Both the position numbers and the translations under genes were made by a program. Below are positions 10,150-21,399 of a stretch of DNA of 64,000 nucleotides, piece by piece (the first letter of the stretch is position 1; every line of letters starts with the position of its first letter). This DNA comes from Ctena decussata. Taxonomy: Eukaryota; Mollusca; Bivalvia; Lucinida; Lucinidae. The DNA lies in contig OZ022501.1 in the NCBI GenBank assembly GCA_963989385.1, positions 19,430,102 through 19,494,101 on the forward strand, written 5' to 3'. The notes below the pieces were generated by a model. That model was not told the DNA's origin. It saw nothing but the letters and a program-made list of their open reading frames with translations, and made no database searches.

Positions 10150-10357
10150 AGAGCTCCAGATAAGAGGGGGTATTGCGGATACATGTAATTCAAAGATAAT
10201 TTTTCTTATTTCTCAACGAAAACATATGTTGTGACCCCTCATTAGAACCGTCTCGACGAGACGGTTCTAATGAGGGGTCACAAAATAAGTTTTTGTTGAG
10301 AAATACGCATTATTATCCCTAAAATATCCCTGTTAACCCTTCATATCTGTAGCTCTG
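10150..10357. mobile_element. Family E foldback MITE with perfect central palindrome
   Basis: The termini AGAGCTCCAGATAAGAGGGG and CTTCATATCTGTAGCTCT are complementary in part. The core 10231-10281 is a perfect hairpin with 25-bp arms starting GTGACCCCTCATTAGAACCG and a 1-nt loop. Flanking the core are complementary TTTCTCAACGAAAACAT-like arms. At least six other copies exist in the window. Confidence 0.85.
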
Positions 10358-10967
10358 CACCAGCTCCAAGTATGGCACCAACGGTTTCTGTCTATGATTT
10401 GGCTCATTTTGTACCACAAGTCATCATAACTTGTCAAGGACAGTCTGTTTGTCGCAATTGGCCAGAATCTATTTATAGTACAATTTGTTCATTTGCTGAA
10501 TGCGGCATTGCCATGTGGGTAGCTTCTGAAATGTCTATGAGATGCATACAAATTGATTCAACTTTTCTTTTGAAACATTTCCTGAGAGGAAAACCTTTTC
10601 TTTTATACTTTTCTAGACCATCTTGGCTTGAAGTACACAACAGGTATATTTGGTATACACAGTAACAATTTATGAGAAGAAGTGCCTAAATCACGGCAGG
10701 AAATAAAATAAACGCATCCGCTGGTCGGTAATTTTGTAAGAACATGAATCAATTTGTCGATTTTCTCCAAATGTCAGATCCATTAAATACTGAATGGCTT
10801 GCATTTATGTGGCTACCTATTATCCGCTTTCAGTTAGTTTGTTATTATTCTGTTTCCTTATTATGTCCCTCCGCTAAAGGTGATGGGGGACATATTGTTT
10901 TCAGTCTGTTTCCTGTCAGCATTGGTGTTGACAAGGATATTATAACCACCTACCCCCCACCCTTCTG
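10358..10967. other. Unassigned intron with an unrecognised 97-codon open frame
   Basis: The frame at 10372-10665 (+) begins with ATG (MAPTVSVYDLAH) and ends WYTQ. I recognise no domain, it abuts the end of a family E MITE, and no splice sites define it. It is probably chance. Confidence 0.4.
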
Positions 10968-11181
10968 TAGGGGAGAGTCAGGTAACTTCGGACAGTGGGT
11001 AATTCGGACAGTCACATTGTTTCCTTTATATGTCAGTTGTTTGGAACTAAAACAAAATTAACTGGCCAAACAGTGAAAATCCTGATGAGATGGCTCATTA
11101 TAAGCTGTCTCATCTGGATTTTCACTATTTGCAGTGGTATGTCCGAAATTAGCCCCATGTCCAAAAATACCCGACTACCCT
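10968..11181. mobile_element. Family A foldback MITE, copy 1
   Basis: The termini TAGGGGAGAGTCAGGTAACT and ACCCGACTACCCTA are inverted. The central foldback (about 11071-11132) reads CAGTGAAAATCCTGATGAGA, then its degenerate complement. This core is nearly the same as the centre of family B, although the termini differ. Confidence 0.8.
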
Positions 11182-11299
11182 ATTTCTTTGGGAATTGAAA
11201 ACCATCTAGTGCAAACTTTTTACAGCGGCCAAGTTTAATCTTTAAAGTACCAGAAAAGCTGACAACAAATTTACATGTGCAATATTTAAAGGATTGTTG

Positions 11300-11446
11300 C
11301 GTTGAAGCGGTATCATATTGAGAATTCAAAGACTGGATGGCACACATTGTAGATCCTGATGAGTTGGCTCATTATGAGCAGCCTCATCTGGATCTGCACT
11401 ATTTGCAAATTCAACTATTTTCATTTTTGGCACATTATGTGTTAAT
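11300..11446. mobile_element. Family B MITE, copy 2, diverged
   Basis: It retains ATATTGAGAATTCAAAGACT, GTAGATCCTGATGAG and ATCTGGATCTGCACTATTTG, ending near TTTGGCACATTATGTGTTAA. The left terminus has decayed. Confidence 0.7.
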
Positions 11447-11467
11447 ATTGACTGATATGAAGAGGTT

Positions 11468-11695
11468 TAACCAATTCCATTCAGGGTGACCCCTTTAGGA
11501 GTATCTGGGCAAACAGTTTGGATCCAGATCAGGCCCCACAAACATGGGGCCTGATCCGAGATCCAAACTGTTTGCTGCCTAGACATCAGTTCTACAAGAG
11601 TTATAGTTAGACCAATATTGTCAAAATATTCTTGTTTTTTGATGCAGACGACAATTTCAGCAGACAACAAAAAATACCCAGAATGCAATGGGTTA
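11468..11695. mobile_element. Family C MITE, copy 3
   Basis: It runs from TTTAACCAATTCCATTCAGG to AGAATGCAATGGGTTA. It preserves the GATCAGGCCCCACAAACATG foldback and the TCAGCAGACAACAAAA segment. Confidence 0.8.
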
Positions 11696-12888
11696 GCATG
11701 TACTTTTCATAAAAAAAGTAAAGGCTGCATATTAGCTGTCATAAAGTTTCTCAGAATACGTCCCACATGGTGTCACACAACTCTGAAGTAACAGTTGCCG
11801 ATATACTTAGAAGTCTATAAAGCAAACTTAAGTATGAAGTCATTGCGTCATTTTGGTTATAGCTGTTTTATGCAGCTGAAAGATGTATGAAACAATAAAT
11901 TATTTTCTCATAGTATTGTTTTGAAGAAAAATCATTTAATGCAACAGAAAGTCCATGTGCACCTGAAGCTTATTTTATGCCTCTTGGGATATGACATTTC
12001 CAAATGCTGCAGCATTCCTCATACATATTTACAGTACCAAGAAAAATCATTAAGTGATTGAAAAGTCCATGAGTACCAAAAGCATTGTAATGTCATTATA
12101 ATGTGACAAATCCGTATGCTTCAAAGAGCCTGTTATTCTCTTTTCCTCATGCATGTGTTCAAAATGTACAAAGCTATGTCGAACATTAGTTTCAAAGTAT
12201 ACATTTTGAGGATGGGTGTAATCCTGAAAGACACTAGGCCTATTTAAGCATCACGTAATTAAAAAACAATGATTTTTCTCCTAAAGCTGCTGGCTAAATC
12301 AATGTTACATGCAGATTTCATGGCAAGTCCATTATCAGCCGTGCAATGTTTGATTTACCAGTAGCGTAGGTTTCGTAGATATTGGGACTTCCAAGTCAGT
12401 TGCTGATTTTCGAAAATTTGATCTAGTCAAATTTTTAAATAATGTCATGATAACTTGTTGGCAGATTGGCCAATGGTGCAGATCCTGATCAAATTCTTCT
12501 TAGAATGTTCAGATCTTGCTTTACACTGTTTGTGCAGATCTATCAGTACATTTAGGATCTTTACGATTAGCCTGGTTTCGTGGTAGAAGGTGTTTAAAAT
12601 CAATGATATTGTTCTTGCACTGACGTCATCACTTACCATATTGCACTGAGTGTGTCAAAATGCTGAGCCGCAGCGTACGGTTTCGTGTGATTGATATGCG
12701 GTAATAGGAATCGCAGACATGATTCTCAGACAAGGATTTGCATAATACAAATTTCACACCTCTGTTAACAGTTCGTGGATTTGTATTTCCTAGCTTTTAT
12801 CCTAATCAGTGTTCATCCTTTTGTAAATTGGTTTTGTCCATAAGTCCAGTTGTACTTTTAGACCTGTCAGGGGTTGGTAGAGTAGACC
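11696..12888. other. Unassigned intron with one CRE palindrome
   Basis: About 1.2 kb without a recognised gene or repeat family. There is one perfect TGACGTCA at 12621-12628. Confidence 0.5.
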
Positions 12889-13080
12889 AGAGCTCAAGAT
12901 ATGATGGGTTTTTGAGGATAATTCTGAGATAATTTTTCTTATTTCTAAATGAAAACATATCTTGTGACCCCTCATCTAAGAACCGTCTCGGTGAGTCGGC
13001 TCTAATGATGGGTCACAATATATGTTTTTTATTATGTAGTAATATGGAAAATTACTCCTGAATTATACCATCTGGAGCAC
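12889..13080. mobile_element. Family E MITE, copy 2
   Basis: It starts AGAGCTCAAGATATGATGGG and ends ATACCATCTGGAGCACTGG. The central hairpin CTAAGAACCGTCTCGGTGAG...GGCTCTAATGATGGGTCAC carries several mismatches compared with the copy at 10150. Confidence 0.7.
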
Positions 13081-13126
13081 TGGTAGACTGTCCATTATAT
13101 GGTATCATTTCTGCAAATAAAGATAG

Positions 13127-13294
13127 AGGAGCGCTGGTAGCTAAGTGGGTTGAGTGCTGGCCTGCTAGCCTAGCTGAGTTCAAAGCCTGCTAGAGGCAAA
13201 AATGTTTTCAGCCTTGACCAAGGTTCCATTGCACTCAGTCTTTCATTATCACTCTTCAGCTTAATATGACTGAAATACTGTTGAAAGTACCATA
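13127..13294 (+). mobile_element. tRNA-derived SINE, family S3
   Basis: The head GGAGCGCTGGTAGCTAAGTG (A-box like) is followed by a decayed B box (GAGTTCAAAGCC) and a conserved tail TTTCATTATCAC..ATATGACTGAAATACTG. A perfect 12-bp TSD AAATAAAGATAG lies at 13115-13126 and 13295-13306. The same family at 42870 has intact A and B boxes. Confidence 0.85.
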
Positions 13295-13530
13295 AAATAA
13301 AGATAGTAATCAACTTTTGGACCCATAATAGGGTCTCAAAAATTGGAAAACAGAAACAAATCAAGGAAAATTCTGGATGAGTGCTTGGCAACCTTGTTTT
13401 TTGGTATTTTGCATGTGCTACTGCATTTTGAAAAGCTTTCTTCTCGAACAAAAAAAAAAATGGAGGCATAGCCTGAGATTTGAGACATGTTGCACTGTAT
13501 GCCCTCACAACAGGCAAAATCTATCATCCT

Positions 13531-13773
13531 GGCCCCAAGGTTATAAAACTTTTTTCGTGCTCAACTCAGCTGAGCATGAAATTTTCTCTGCTGATAAATA
13601 TGAAAATGCCAACTAATGTTGGCATTTTCATATTCATAAGCAGAGAAAATTTCATACTCAGCCAAACTGAGCAAGAAAACAACCGTACTTATCAGTAATT
13701 TGCTGTTTATTAGCAGGTAAAATTTCATGCTCAACTCAGCTGAGCATGAAAAAAGTTTTATAACCTCGGGGCC
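13531..13773. mobile_element. Family H foldback MITE, copy 1
   Basis: The termini GGCCCCAAGGTTATAAAACT and AGTTTTATAACCTCGGGGCC are inverted. Inside are nested hairpins built from GTGCTCAACTCAGCTGAGCA and AAATATGAAAATGCCAAC and their complements. The copy at 49779 shares only the terminal 20 bp, so the interiors differ. Confidence 0.8.
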
Positions 13774-14400
13774 TGGTGTTTCAGATTCTCTGTAGTTTAT
13801 TTAGCTCTTTCTCTGTCAAAACATACATTGAAGTAACATATTTGGCAGTTCACAGCAAGATCTGGAAAAACAGTTAGCTTGTTACGTAAAGGTCAAGCAA
13901 TTTTCTTATCTTTACCATAGGTTGTAGTCTGGAAAAAGACAGTAATTGAATCGAGCGCAATTATTTAAAGTAATTTTACAGCGAAATGTCAAGTCTAAAT
14001 ATTTCTTAACCTTTAGATTGGATCTACAACTTGTGTATATAATTTTAGTTTGGACCCAGTTGCTGTTACATGAGAAAATGTCATCTCATTTTCACGCCTA
14101 CGTCCTGCGTTGTGGTATCAGTATCAGTGGTTTTAGAGCTGTTGTGCTATTGCAATAAATTCACGTAAGTCACAATGCTGTAATGGCCCCTGTTGATATT
14201 CGGACATGTTGCCAGAACAAACAGCAAAGTGAAGAGTAAAACAAACTATTCAAATACTAGCCATGATTCCATTTGTGCACTTTTTACTGGAATGCAGCAA
14301 AAAAGAATTCGTAGAAAAAGTCTGTTTTTCGTATAAATGAAAAAAAAAAAAAGAACATAATGCCAACATGATTAATCTCATAATAAGTCTTTTATATTTC
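13774..14400. other. Unassigned intron
   Basis: There is a poly-A run near 14338-14352. No gene or repeat family is recognised. Confidence 0.5.
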
Positions 14401-14635
14401 AGCCGCGACACGACAAAACCAACAATGTGGTTGTGCGGACAGCGCAGACTCAGATCAGCCTGGGCAGCAGCACAAATTGACCAGACTCTTCGTTAAGTGC
14501 CCAAAGGGTAGCTAAGGGTCTAAGCTACCTCCATGCAGACAACGAAGACTCTGATCAGACTGGGCGGATGCCCAGGCTGATCTGAGTCTGCGCTGGGCGC
14601 ACAACCACATTGTTGGTTTTCTCGCGTCGCGGCTC
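14401..14635. mobile_element. Family F foldback MITE, copy 1
   Basis: The termini AGCCGCGACACGACAAAACC and GGTTTTCTCGCGTCGCGGCT are inverted. The arms of about 90 bp contain AACAATGTGGTTGTGC and CAGACTCAGATCAGCCTGGG. The unpaired centre carries GGGTAGCTAAGGGTCTAAGC. Eight copies in the window make this one of the commonest families. Confidence 0.85.
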
Positions 14636-14819
14636 ATTTGTGGTTGTTCTGGAAGATTTGCCACTGGAAATTTTAACATTTTGGGGTCTAAAGTTGGCAC
14701 AGTATGAGGGGAAGTGGCTGAAAACAATATGATGATGATTTTTACAGCTGCCTCTAGAAGTACTTAAAGACTTAGGTGGACTATAAAAGGCAGAATTAGG
14801 TGGCTAATTTCAGTAATTT

Positions 14820-14893
14820 CAGTACTCAGTGCTGGACGGACACACGGTGCCAGGTGTGTGCAACTATGGATATGTTCGCTGAGCCCGGTGACC
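14820..14893. repeat. Short dispersed fragment, possible SINE tail
   Basis: The words GTGCTGGACGGACACACGG and GTGTGTGCAACTATGGATA reappear inverted at about 19590-19680 (TTGCACACACTTGGCGCC, TGTCCGTCC) and in part near 42176-42250. Origin unknown. Confidence 0.4.
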
Positions 14894-15118
14894 TGGGGCC
14901 GTATTCATAAAACGACTTAAGTGGTTGCTATGCTGTTGCTAAGGCTAAATTTCTTTGAAGGAGATTCCCTACAACTATGAAATTTGCTCTGGAGGAACAG
15001 TCTTACAAAGACTGTTCCTCCAGAGCAAATTCCATAGTTGTAGGGAATCTCACTTACAGATATTTAGCCTTAGCAACAGCATAGCAACGACTTAAGTGGC
15101 TTTATGAATACGGCCCCT
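14894..15118. mobile_element. Family G long foldback
   Basis: The arms GGGGCCGTATTCATAAAACG and its complement TTTATGAATACGGCCCC enclose further matching blocks (TTGCTATGCTGTTGCTAAGG, CTGGAGGAACAGTCTT with inverse). The whole 225 bp folds on itself with a near-zero loop at AAAGACTG. Only one copy is seen here. Confidence 0.8.
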
Positions 15119-15969
15119 GGGGAACATTGTTATGAGACTTATCTCAGTCCTTCTCTAGACACCTAAGGATAAACATCTCCAATAGGTCAAAAAATTTCAA
15201 TGTTTGATCTGATTGGTTGTGGTTGTTGAAGAAAAAATTACCTGTGAAATGATTGACAGCTGATAAGGATTAATTTATATCAATAAGACAATTGATTGGG
15301 ACAAATTTTATCAGTGAGACAGTAGCGCAGCCCACATATAATCTCAAACTGTTATCTCTTGCCGGTGGTACTGAATCTAGGCCTTTAAAGCCAATCATTC
15401 TGATGTGTACTGGGTATAGATAAGGTTGTACACTTCCTGAATGACCATATGATCCTGTTAAAATTGCGTTATTTTGAACGAGGACAACCTGGGAATTCTT
15501 CACATTTTACTTCATGATTTTGTTGTTTCTTGTAATTGCATTCTTTTAAAGCAAAGTGCGGAGAAAGTTTAGTCATCAGTACTTTCAGCTGATACATGTT
15601 TTTGCAATGATATTGTGAGTTTTATAGTTTTTGTTCCCACATTATCCGAAACCAGAAGTATGTTTTCTTTGGTTTTCGTCACCAGATCATGCTAGGGTCA
15701 CTAATGAGACTTGAGTAGCTGAAACTTCGAAGTATTGGCCATGTTGCTTCATTTGAAATTGTCTCTGCTCTTGGAGGATCTCCATGAATGTTGTTGTTGC
15801 TAGGTTAAACATGAAAACTTGTAAACTCTCAGTAAATTAAAGCACTTACGAGTCCACATTCTCTGTTCTATATTCTATTAGACTACCCTCGAAAATAAAG
15901 AAGATGTCTTCAAAAAAGTAGCCACAATGCAGATTGTTGTTCTGGAATTCTCGGTATTTCCTGTGATGC
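15119..15969. other. Unassigned intron
   Basis: No gene or repeat family is recognised in this stretch. Confidence 0.5.
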
Positions 15970-16050
15970 AAAGAGCTGTTACTAAAAGAAAAAGAGTCAT
16001 AGTTACCAAATGAGCTGGTGACTGTTTTTCGTTTAGTAACAGCTCTTTTT
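15970..16050. repeat. Inverted repeat
   Basis: AAAGAGCTGTTACTAAA pairs with TTTAGTAACAGCTCTTT across about 45 nt. Confidence 0.7.
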
Positions 16051-16653
16051 CATTTCGTTACATCTTGAAAACATAGTTAACCAGGTGTGTATATGGCATA
16101 GATGACTTCCATAATGTTGGGATGGACTCATTCTTAATGCCACCTTGCCCTACTTTCTTCTTGTACTCCATTCATAACAATCCATTTGTCTGTCTGGCCT
16201 TGGGAAAATATTATATAATTACCATAGGTATTGGGACACCATCAACAACAATGACAGTAATTTTCATAATTCTTGAACAGGTTTTTAGTTACTGAACAGC
16301 AGTTCTCCAAATTTTTTGTGGTGAATTGTTGACTAGTGCAGACCCTGGGCTGACTGCTCTGTTAATCTGACATGCGTTTGTACTGTTTGCTCAGGTACTT
16401 TTGCCCCAATATTTTATATCCTTGTGATAGCGGAAATATACGGCAACTATTAATAAGCTAAATTATAAACAAACTTCCAAATATAGAACAAAGGCCAAAC
16501 TGTCTGACAACCATTTCTGTCATTTAGACACAAGAATGCCCAACCAAGGAGATTGTAATTTGTTTCCATAACTTTTTTCGGACACACAAGAAAACAAAGG
16601 TCATGATGGCACAGAATTGCTCACCTGAGCTTAAGATTACATGGTGCCAGATT

Positions 16654-17347
16654 CACAGTATCCGAACTACATGTACAATCTCTTCCGGTTTTCATAGCGT
16701 TGAATCGAGAGTACAAACATTCGCTTATAACCAGTAGTCGGAAATCATTATGTTTTGAGATTTTATCCGAAATCTGCTGCGTCATTTATAGCTATTCAGC
16801 TTCGAAAATGTAAAGAGGTAAGTTTAATATAATTTGCTCTTCCCTCTTTTACTTTATTACCCTGTACAATGTCGTGTATGGGTGGGTAGTAATTGGTACA
16901 GCATTCAAATCGCCCTTTGCATGATTCTTAAACCATTTTGAGCATTTTCTTACATGTTTTATAAAAAATCTTTAGAATAAACGGAAGGCGTTATCAATCT
17001 ACAGTTTGTTAGTTTTGATAAAAGAATGATAGCTAAGTTTTGCAGGACACAATCTCGTGTTAAATTAAGCTGTTCGGAAAAAAAATCTGCGACGGCAAGG
17101 AGTTTTTCATTGTACAGGGCAATAAAGTAAAAGACCGAAGAGAAAATTATATTAAACTTACCTCTTTACATTTTCGAAACTGAATAACTATAAATGACGC
17201 AACTGAATATCTATAAATGACGCAGTAGATTCCAGATAAAAACTCAAAACATAATGATTTCCGGCTACTGGTTATAAGCGAATTTTGTACTCTCGATTTA
17301 ACGCTATGAAAACCGGAAGAGAGGGTACAGTGCGTTAGGATACTGTG
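16654..17347. mobile_element. Family J long-TIR element, copy 1
   Basis: The outer ends CACAGTATCC and GGATACTGTG are perfect inverses. The arms extend about 190 bp (CTTCCGGTTTTCATAGCGTT, AATCATTATGTTTTGAG, AAAGAGGTAAGTTTAATATA). The central ~270 bp is unpaired. There is no transposase frame, so it is non-autonomous. Each arm contains AGAGGTAAGTTT, which matches a splice donor consensus. Confidence 0.8.
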
Positions 17348-17605
17348 AGATTGTATCATATCCAAATCAGCAAAAAAGCTCTTGAGTTCTCCAGTTCCAA
17401 CTCTGACATTATTTTTTTCCGAAAGTACCCCACCCACACATCGAGCACAATCATGTATTTATGATCTGACCAGCTATTCTGGTGAAAAACTTATTTGATT
17501 TATTTTTTCGGCATGGTGTCCATCTTGAATTTCAGATGGCAACTATTGCTCTTTTCTGTGCCCAGTTGCTCAGAAGACTGATGACAGTATTCTCACCTAT
17601 GCATT

Positions 17606-18262
17606 GTATCCGAACTCACTGTACCATCTCTTCCGGTTTTCATAGCGTTGAATCGAGAGTACAAACATTCGCTTTTGACAAGTAGTCGGAAATCATTATG
17701 TTTTGAGATTTTATCCGGAATCTGCTGTGTCATTTATAGTTATTCAGCTTCAAAAATGTAAAGAGGTAAGTTTAATATAATTTGCTCTTCGGTCTTTTAC
17801 TTTATTGCCCTGTACAATGTCGTGTATGGGTGGATATTAATGTGCACAGTATTCAAATTGCCCCTGGCATGATTCTAAAACCATTTTGAGCCTTTTCTTA
17901 CATGTTTTATAAAAACCTTTAAAATAGAAAAAAGGCGTTATCAATCTACAGTTTGTTAGTTTTGATAGTAGGATGATACCTAGGTTTTGCACGCCACAAA
18001 CTCGTGTTAAATTAGCTGTGCGGAATAAAATTTCTGTGACAGCCATGAGGTTTTCATTGTACAGGGCAATAAAGTAAAAGACCAAAGAGCAAATTATATT
18101 AAACTTACCTTCTTACATTTTCGAAATTGAATAACTATAAAAGACGCAGCAGATTCCGGATAAAATTTCAAAACATAATGATTTCCGACTACTGGTTATA
18201 AGGGAATTTTATAGTCTTGATTCAATGAAAAGCGGAAAAGATGGTACAGTGAGTTCTGATAC
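17606..18262. mobile_element. Family J long-TIR element, copy 2
   Basis: It is in the same orientation as copy 1, 259 bp downstream, with GTATCCGAACTCACTGTACC and its degenerate complement ending TGATAC. Most words are shared with copy 1 at moderate divergence, so it looks like an independent insertion or an old tandem duplication. Confidence 0.8.
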
Positions 18263-18294
18263 TGCGCTATGAACACATTAGGCTCAGGTGAGCT

Positions 18295-18723
18295 GAAAAA
18301 AATGCAAACATTACAAAAGCAAGTCTCATTATTTGGCGGTTTCAGTCATATCTTTTCTAGTTCACCAAGTAAGAAATATTTACCCAGGTGTTGACAGTTC
18401 CATTTTACCCATTATCAGCCTTGGCCAAGAGCTTGCAGCCGTAAATATACACTGTACAAATTTAGTTGTGATCATTCATAAAAAGCAGCTTCAGATGATA
18501 TACGGCTTTTCATAGAAACCTTTTTGTGGTGTCAAATGCATTTACATAGTTTAATAATGAAAATAATAATATCAAAAGAATAATTATGTCTGAAAAATAA
18601 ATCTTAAAATTGATTGTAAATGTTACCTGATACATATAGCCTGACCTCCAGCAAAATATAGAAATAGAAGAAGTGGAAAATGTTGAGTTTCTTCTCTGGG
18701 AACCAGGCATAACATTTACTCAT
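18295..18723. other. Unassigned intron
   Basis: No gene or repeat family is recognised. Confidence 0.5.
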
Positions 18724-18942
18724 TAACCCATTCCACTCAGGATACCCCTTTAGGGGTATCTGGGCAAACAGTTGGGATCCAGATCAGGCCCCACAAACGT
18801 GGGGCCTTATCTGAGATCCAAACTGTTTGTTGCCTAGACATCATCTCAAAAAGAGTTAGTTGGACCAATGTTGTCAAAATATTCTTGATTTTTGATGCAA
18901 TTTCAGCAGACGACAAAAATTACCCAGAATGCAATGGGATAA
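18724..18942. mobile_element. Family C MITE, copy 4
   Basis: It runs from TTAACCCATTCCACTCAGGA to AGAATGCAATGGGATAA. The GATCAGGCCCCACAAACGTG foldback is intact, and a short deletion lies in the ATGCAG..CAATTTCAG part. Confidence 0.8.
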
Positions 18943-19070
18943 TTGCTATGGCTACAGTTGGACTGGACCGGTATTTCGACTTCTGTTGAATGAGCATTGT
19001 GCAGTTGCTTCCTATCACAAAAGTGCATTACAAAGGGCTTGCTGTACTGGTAATATACATTGCACGGAAT

Positions 19071-19208
19071 TTAACACTTAAAATGCCAAAAGTGGAAATA
19101 GTTGAATTTGGAAAAAGCGTAGATCCAGAAGAGATCGCTTATAATAAAGCTGCTTCATCTGGAGCTACACTGTTTGCTCTCTAGTCTTGAATTCTCAATG
19201 TGATATGG
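19071..19208. mobile_element. Family B MITE, copy 3, partial
   Basis: It begins TTAACACTTAAAATGCCAAA and keeps GTAGATCCAGAAGAG and the complementary ATCTGGAGCTACACTGTTTG. The right end is lost after AATTCTCAATGTGATATG. Confidence 0.7.
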
Positions 19209-19375
19209 GTCAGTTGAGATTCTTCAACTTTTGAAAAAGCGCATTTTTAGGGTAAAACAGAAGTCTTGGGGGTTTTCGTCCAAATTTTCACTCTCAACAT
19301 CATAGCTTACAGAAATTTCAGTCCATCTGAATCTTTAGTAAATAAAGTTCTTGAAGCAGGTTTTAAAGCTTAGAA

Positions 19376-19551
19376 TTGTGAGCGAGTGAACTCGGGTTTA
19401 ACGTCCCACTAACAACGAGGTCATATGGAGACAGGACCTCGGTTTAAAGTCTCATCCGAAAGACCGGATAAGCGGGGGATCGGTCTTGCGACCCCTGGAT
19501 TGGTAGTCCGGAGTGTTATCCACTACACTACAGCCGCTCCATTTAAAGCTT
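19376..19551 (-). mobile_element. tRNA-derived SINE, family S1, minus strand
   Basis: Read on the minus strand it has GGAGCGGCTGTAGTGTAGTG, CCAATCCAGGGGTCGCAAGA, and the tail CGTTAAACCCGAGTTCACTC. A perfect 14-bp TSD TTTAAAGCTTAGAA flanks it at 19362-19375 and 19552-19565. Confidence 0.9.
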
Positions 19552-19589
19552 AGAAAGTTGTGTTATGATATTTGTATGTTCTGTTCTGT

Positions 19590-20275
19590 TCTGTTCAATT
19601 CTCGTATCGACGTTACCTAAGTTGCTCAACGGTAGGCAACCATAGTTGCACACACTTGGCGCCATGTGTCCGTCCAATATATTTGTATGATATAATCTTA
19701 ATGTTTATGTATGTTAACCAATATTAAAAATATGTTGTTTTGGATAAGTCTGCAGCCCTACATACACCAGGAAGTTGAGACATAATTGCTTAAAACTCAA
19801 TAATGACTGCTAATTGCCTAAAGATATGATCAGGAAATATCATAAGACTGGATTAGAAGATGTAATTAATTGATATAGAATATTAAATAAGCATCCTGCT
19901 TTGATGTGATCAAGTTTTATAATAATTTCCAAAGTGTGCCAAGTCAGTGAACTGCACCAGTTGATTTTGTGTATGAGGTTTTCAAACACTTAGACAACAT
20001 CTTCCGGGAGTTAGAAGGCAAGCCACAGATGCAGTTTGCACCAAATGAACTCCGCAACAAGTGAGCAGTTAATCAGAAAACTGTAGTAGGTCCATTTTCA
20101 AATATTTAAACCTCAGACAACTCTTCTGGGAACCGGTAGCCTGGCAGCAAGTGCATTTGCAATGAATTAACTGACTGAAGATTGTGTCATCTGCTGTTGG
20201 GAGTAGATTATCTGACGTACCTAAATTCCCAGAAGAATTATACCTCCACTGCAGAGACTTTGAAATATTCAAACA
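19590..20275. other. Unassigned intron
   Basis: Apart from a short fragment at 19590-19680 shared inverted with 14820-14893, nothing is recognised. Confidence 0.45.
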
Positions 20276-20466
20276 GTGCTCTAGATAACGGGCAACAGGG
20301 ATAACTGAGGGATATTTTTCCATATTACTCCATAAAATCATATTTTGTGCCCCCACATTTGAACTGTCTCGCAGAGACGGTTCTAATGAGGGGTCACAAT
20401 ATATGTTTTCATCAAGAAATAAGAAAATGTGAATTATTCTCAATACCCCCTCTTATCTGAAGCTCT
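20276..20466. mobile_element. Family E MITE, copy 3
   Basis: It starts GTGCTCTAGATAACGG and ends CTTATCTGAAGCTCTATG. The hairpin GCCCCCACATTTGAACTGTC...GACGGTTCTAATGAGGGGTC is imperfect on its left arm only. Confidence 0.75.
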
Positions 20467-21218
20467 ATGTGACAATTAAATATTCAAGCAATTCGACAGC
20501 TCTTCTTCAATTTTGATAATCCAATGCACGTTGCACCAAATGAACTGTGCATCATGTTGTCTGCCCTTGGGAGCAGATGTCAGACATACTCAAATTCTCA
20601 GAAGAATTTTTTACCATTTAAGCCAGAGATTCTTAACTATTCAAATACTCAAATGACTAAGCGAGGCCTTAGATGCAGTGGCACTGAATGAACTCTGTAA
20701 CAAGTGTCATCTGCCCTTGGTTGCAGAGTCTGACGTCAGAAATTCCTTTGTTGCCACAAGAGGTTCCCTGAAGACATATCACAGGGCTTTTGATAAGGTT
20801 GGATATTTGAGGATAATTCATTCATAGTTTCTGTTCATTCTTCATAAAACCTCATTTGAACAGCCTCAGTTAAGCCCTTTTTAGACTGGAAACCCATTTT
20901 CGGACATAATAAATGATGCAGATGTCGCAGAATGTGGCGTCTGATGTTTGTTTACAGGAATGTTTATGCAAAACATGTCCACCTGAAACCCCTAAAGCTA
21001 GAAATAGACTCATCCAAATTATAAGGATGGACAAGTCCACTGGTCAAAAAAGGGTTAGGCAGTTCTAATGAGGGGCCACAATGCATGATTCTGTAGGGAA
21101 ATAAGAAAAATCATGGGAACCAACCATATATCATAAAATTCTAAGTAATGGGACAGATAGTAGGTCTGATTAAACACTGCAGACCTAGACCAGAAAGGAG
21201 CAGGCAGATCAGAGGCTA
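20467..21218. other. Decayed family E fragment and unassigned intron
   Basis: About 20790-21110 appears to be a degenerate family E copy (AGGATAATTCATT..CTCATTTGAACAG, then GTTCTAATGAGGGGCCACAA). It may be interrupted by about 180 bp bounded by TTAAGCCCTTTTT and AAAAAAGGGTTAGG. One CRE palindrome TGACGTCA is at 20731-20738. Confidence 0.4.
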
Positions 21219-21337
21219 CAGTGTTTGCCATTCCATCTGCATCTTTTGGATGCATTTAATTGTTTGCCATTCCATCTGTGTCTTTTGGATGCATGTAATG
21301 GATCCAAAAGATGCAGATGGAATGGCAAACAGTGTAA
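21219..21337. repeat. Foldback with duplicated arm
   Basis: TTTGCCATTCCATCTGCATC with TTTTGGATGCAT occurs twice on the left (21224 and about 21261). It is complemented once on the right (GATCCAAAAGATGCAGATGG). The ends share the CAGTGTTTGCC / GGCAAACAGTG words of other MITEs here. Confidence 0.7.
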
Positions 21338-21399
21338 CTGCTCTGTGAAAACTAATTGTTTTATTTCAGGACAGTTTTGGTAATTAAGGTGCCCCAATT

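Larger units (their letters stand above)
16618..18294. mobile_element. Possible composite bounded by GCTCACCTGAGC inverted ends
   Basis: GCTCACCTGAGC at about 16619-16630 is matched by GCTCAGGTGAGC at about 18283-18294. Between them lie two family J foldback elements. Whether the outer pair defines one mobile unit is inference from symmetry. Each 12-mer is itself a near palindrome. Confidence 0.4.

Noticed and set aside
10372..10665. 97-aa ATG frame after a family E MITE
   Set aside because: No recognisable domain, no splice context and no homologous repeat copy. It remains a possible but unsupported gene.
16795..16820. AGAGGTAAGTTT as the donor of a host exon
   Set aside because: The same word occurs in all J-element arms in both orientations, and no open frame with an acceptor precedes it.
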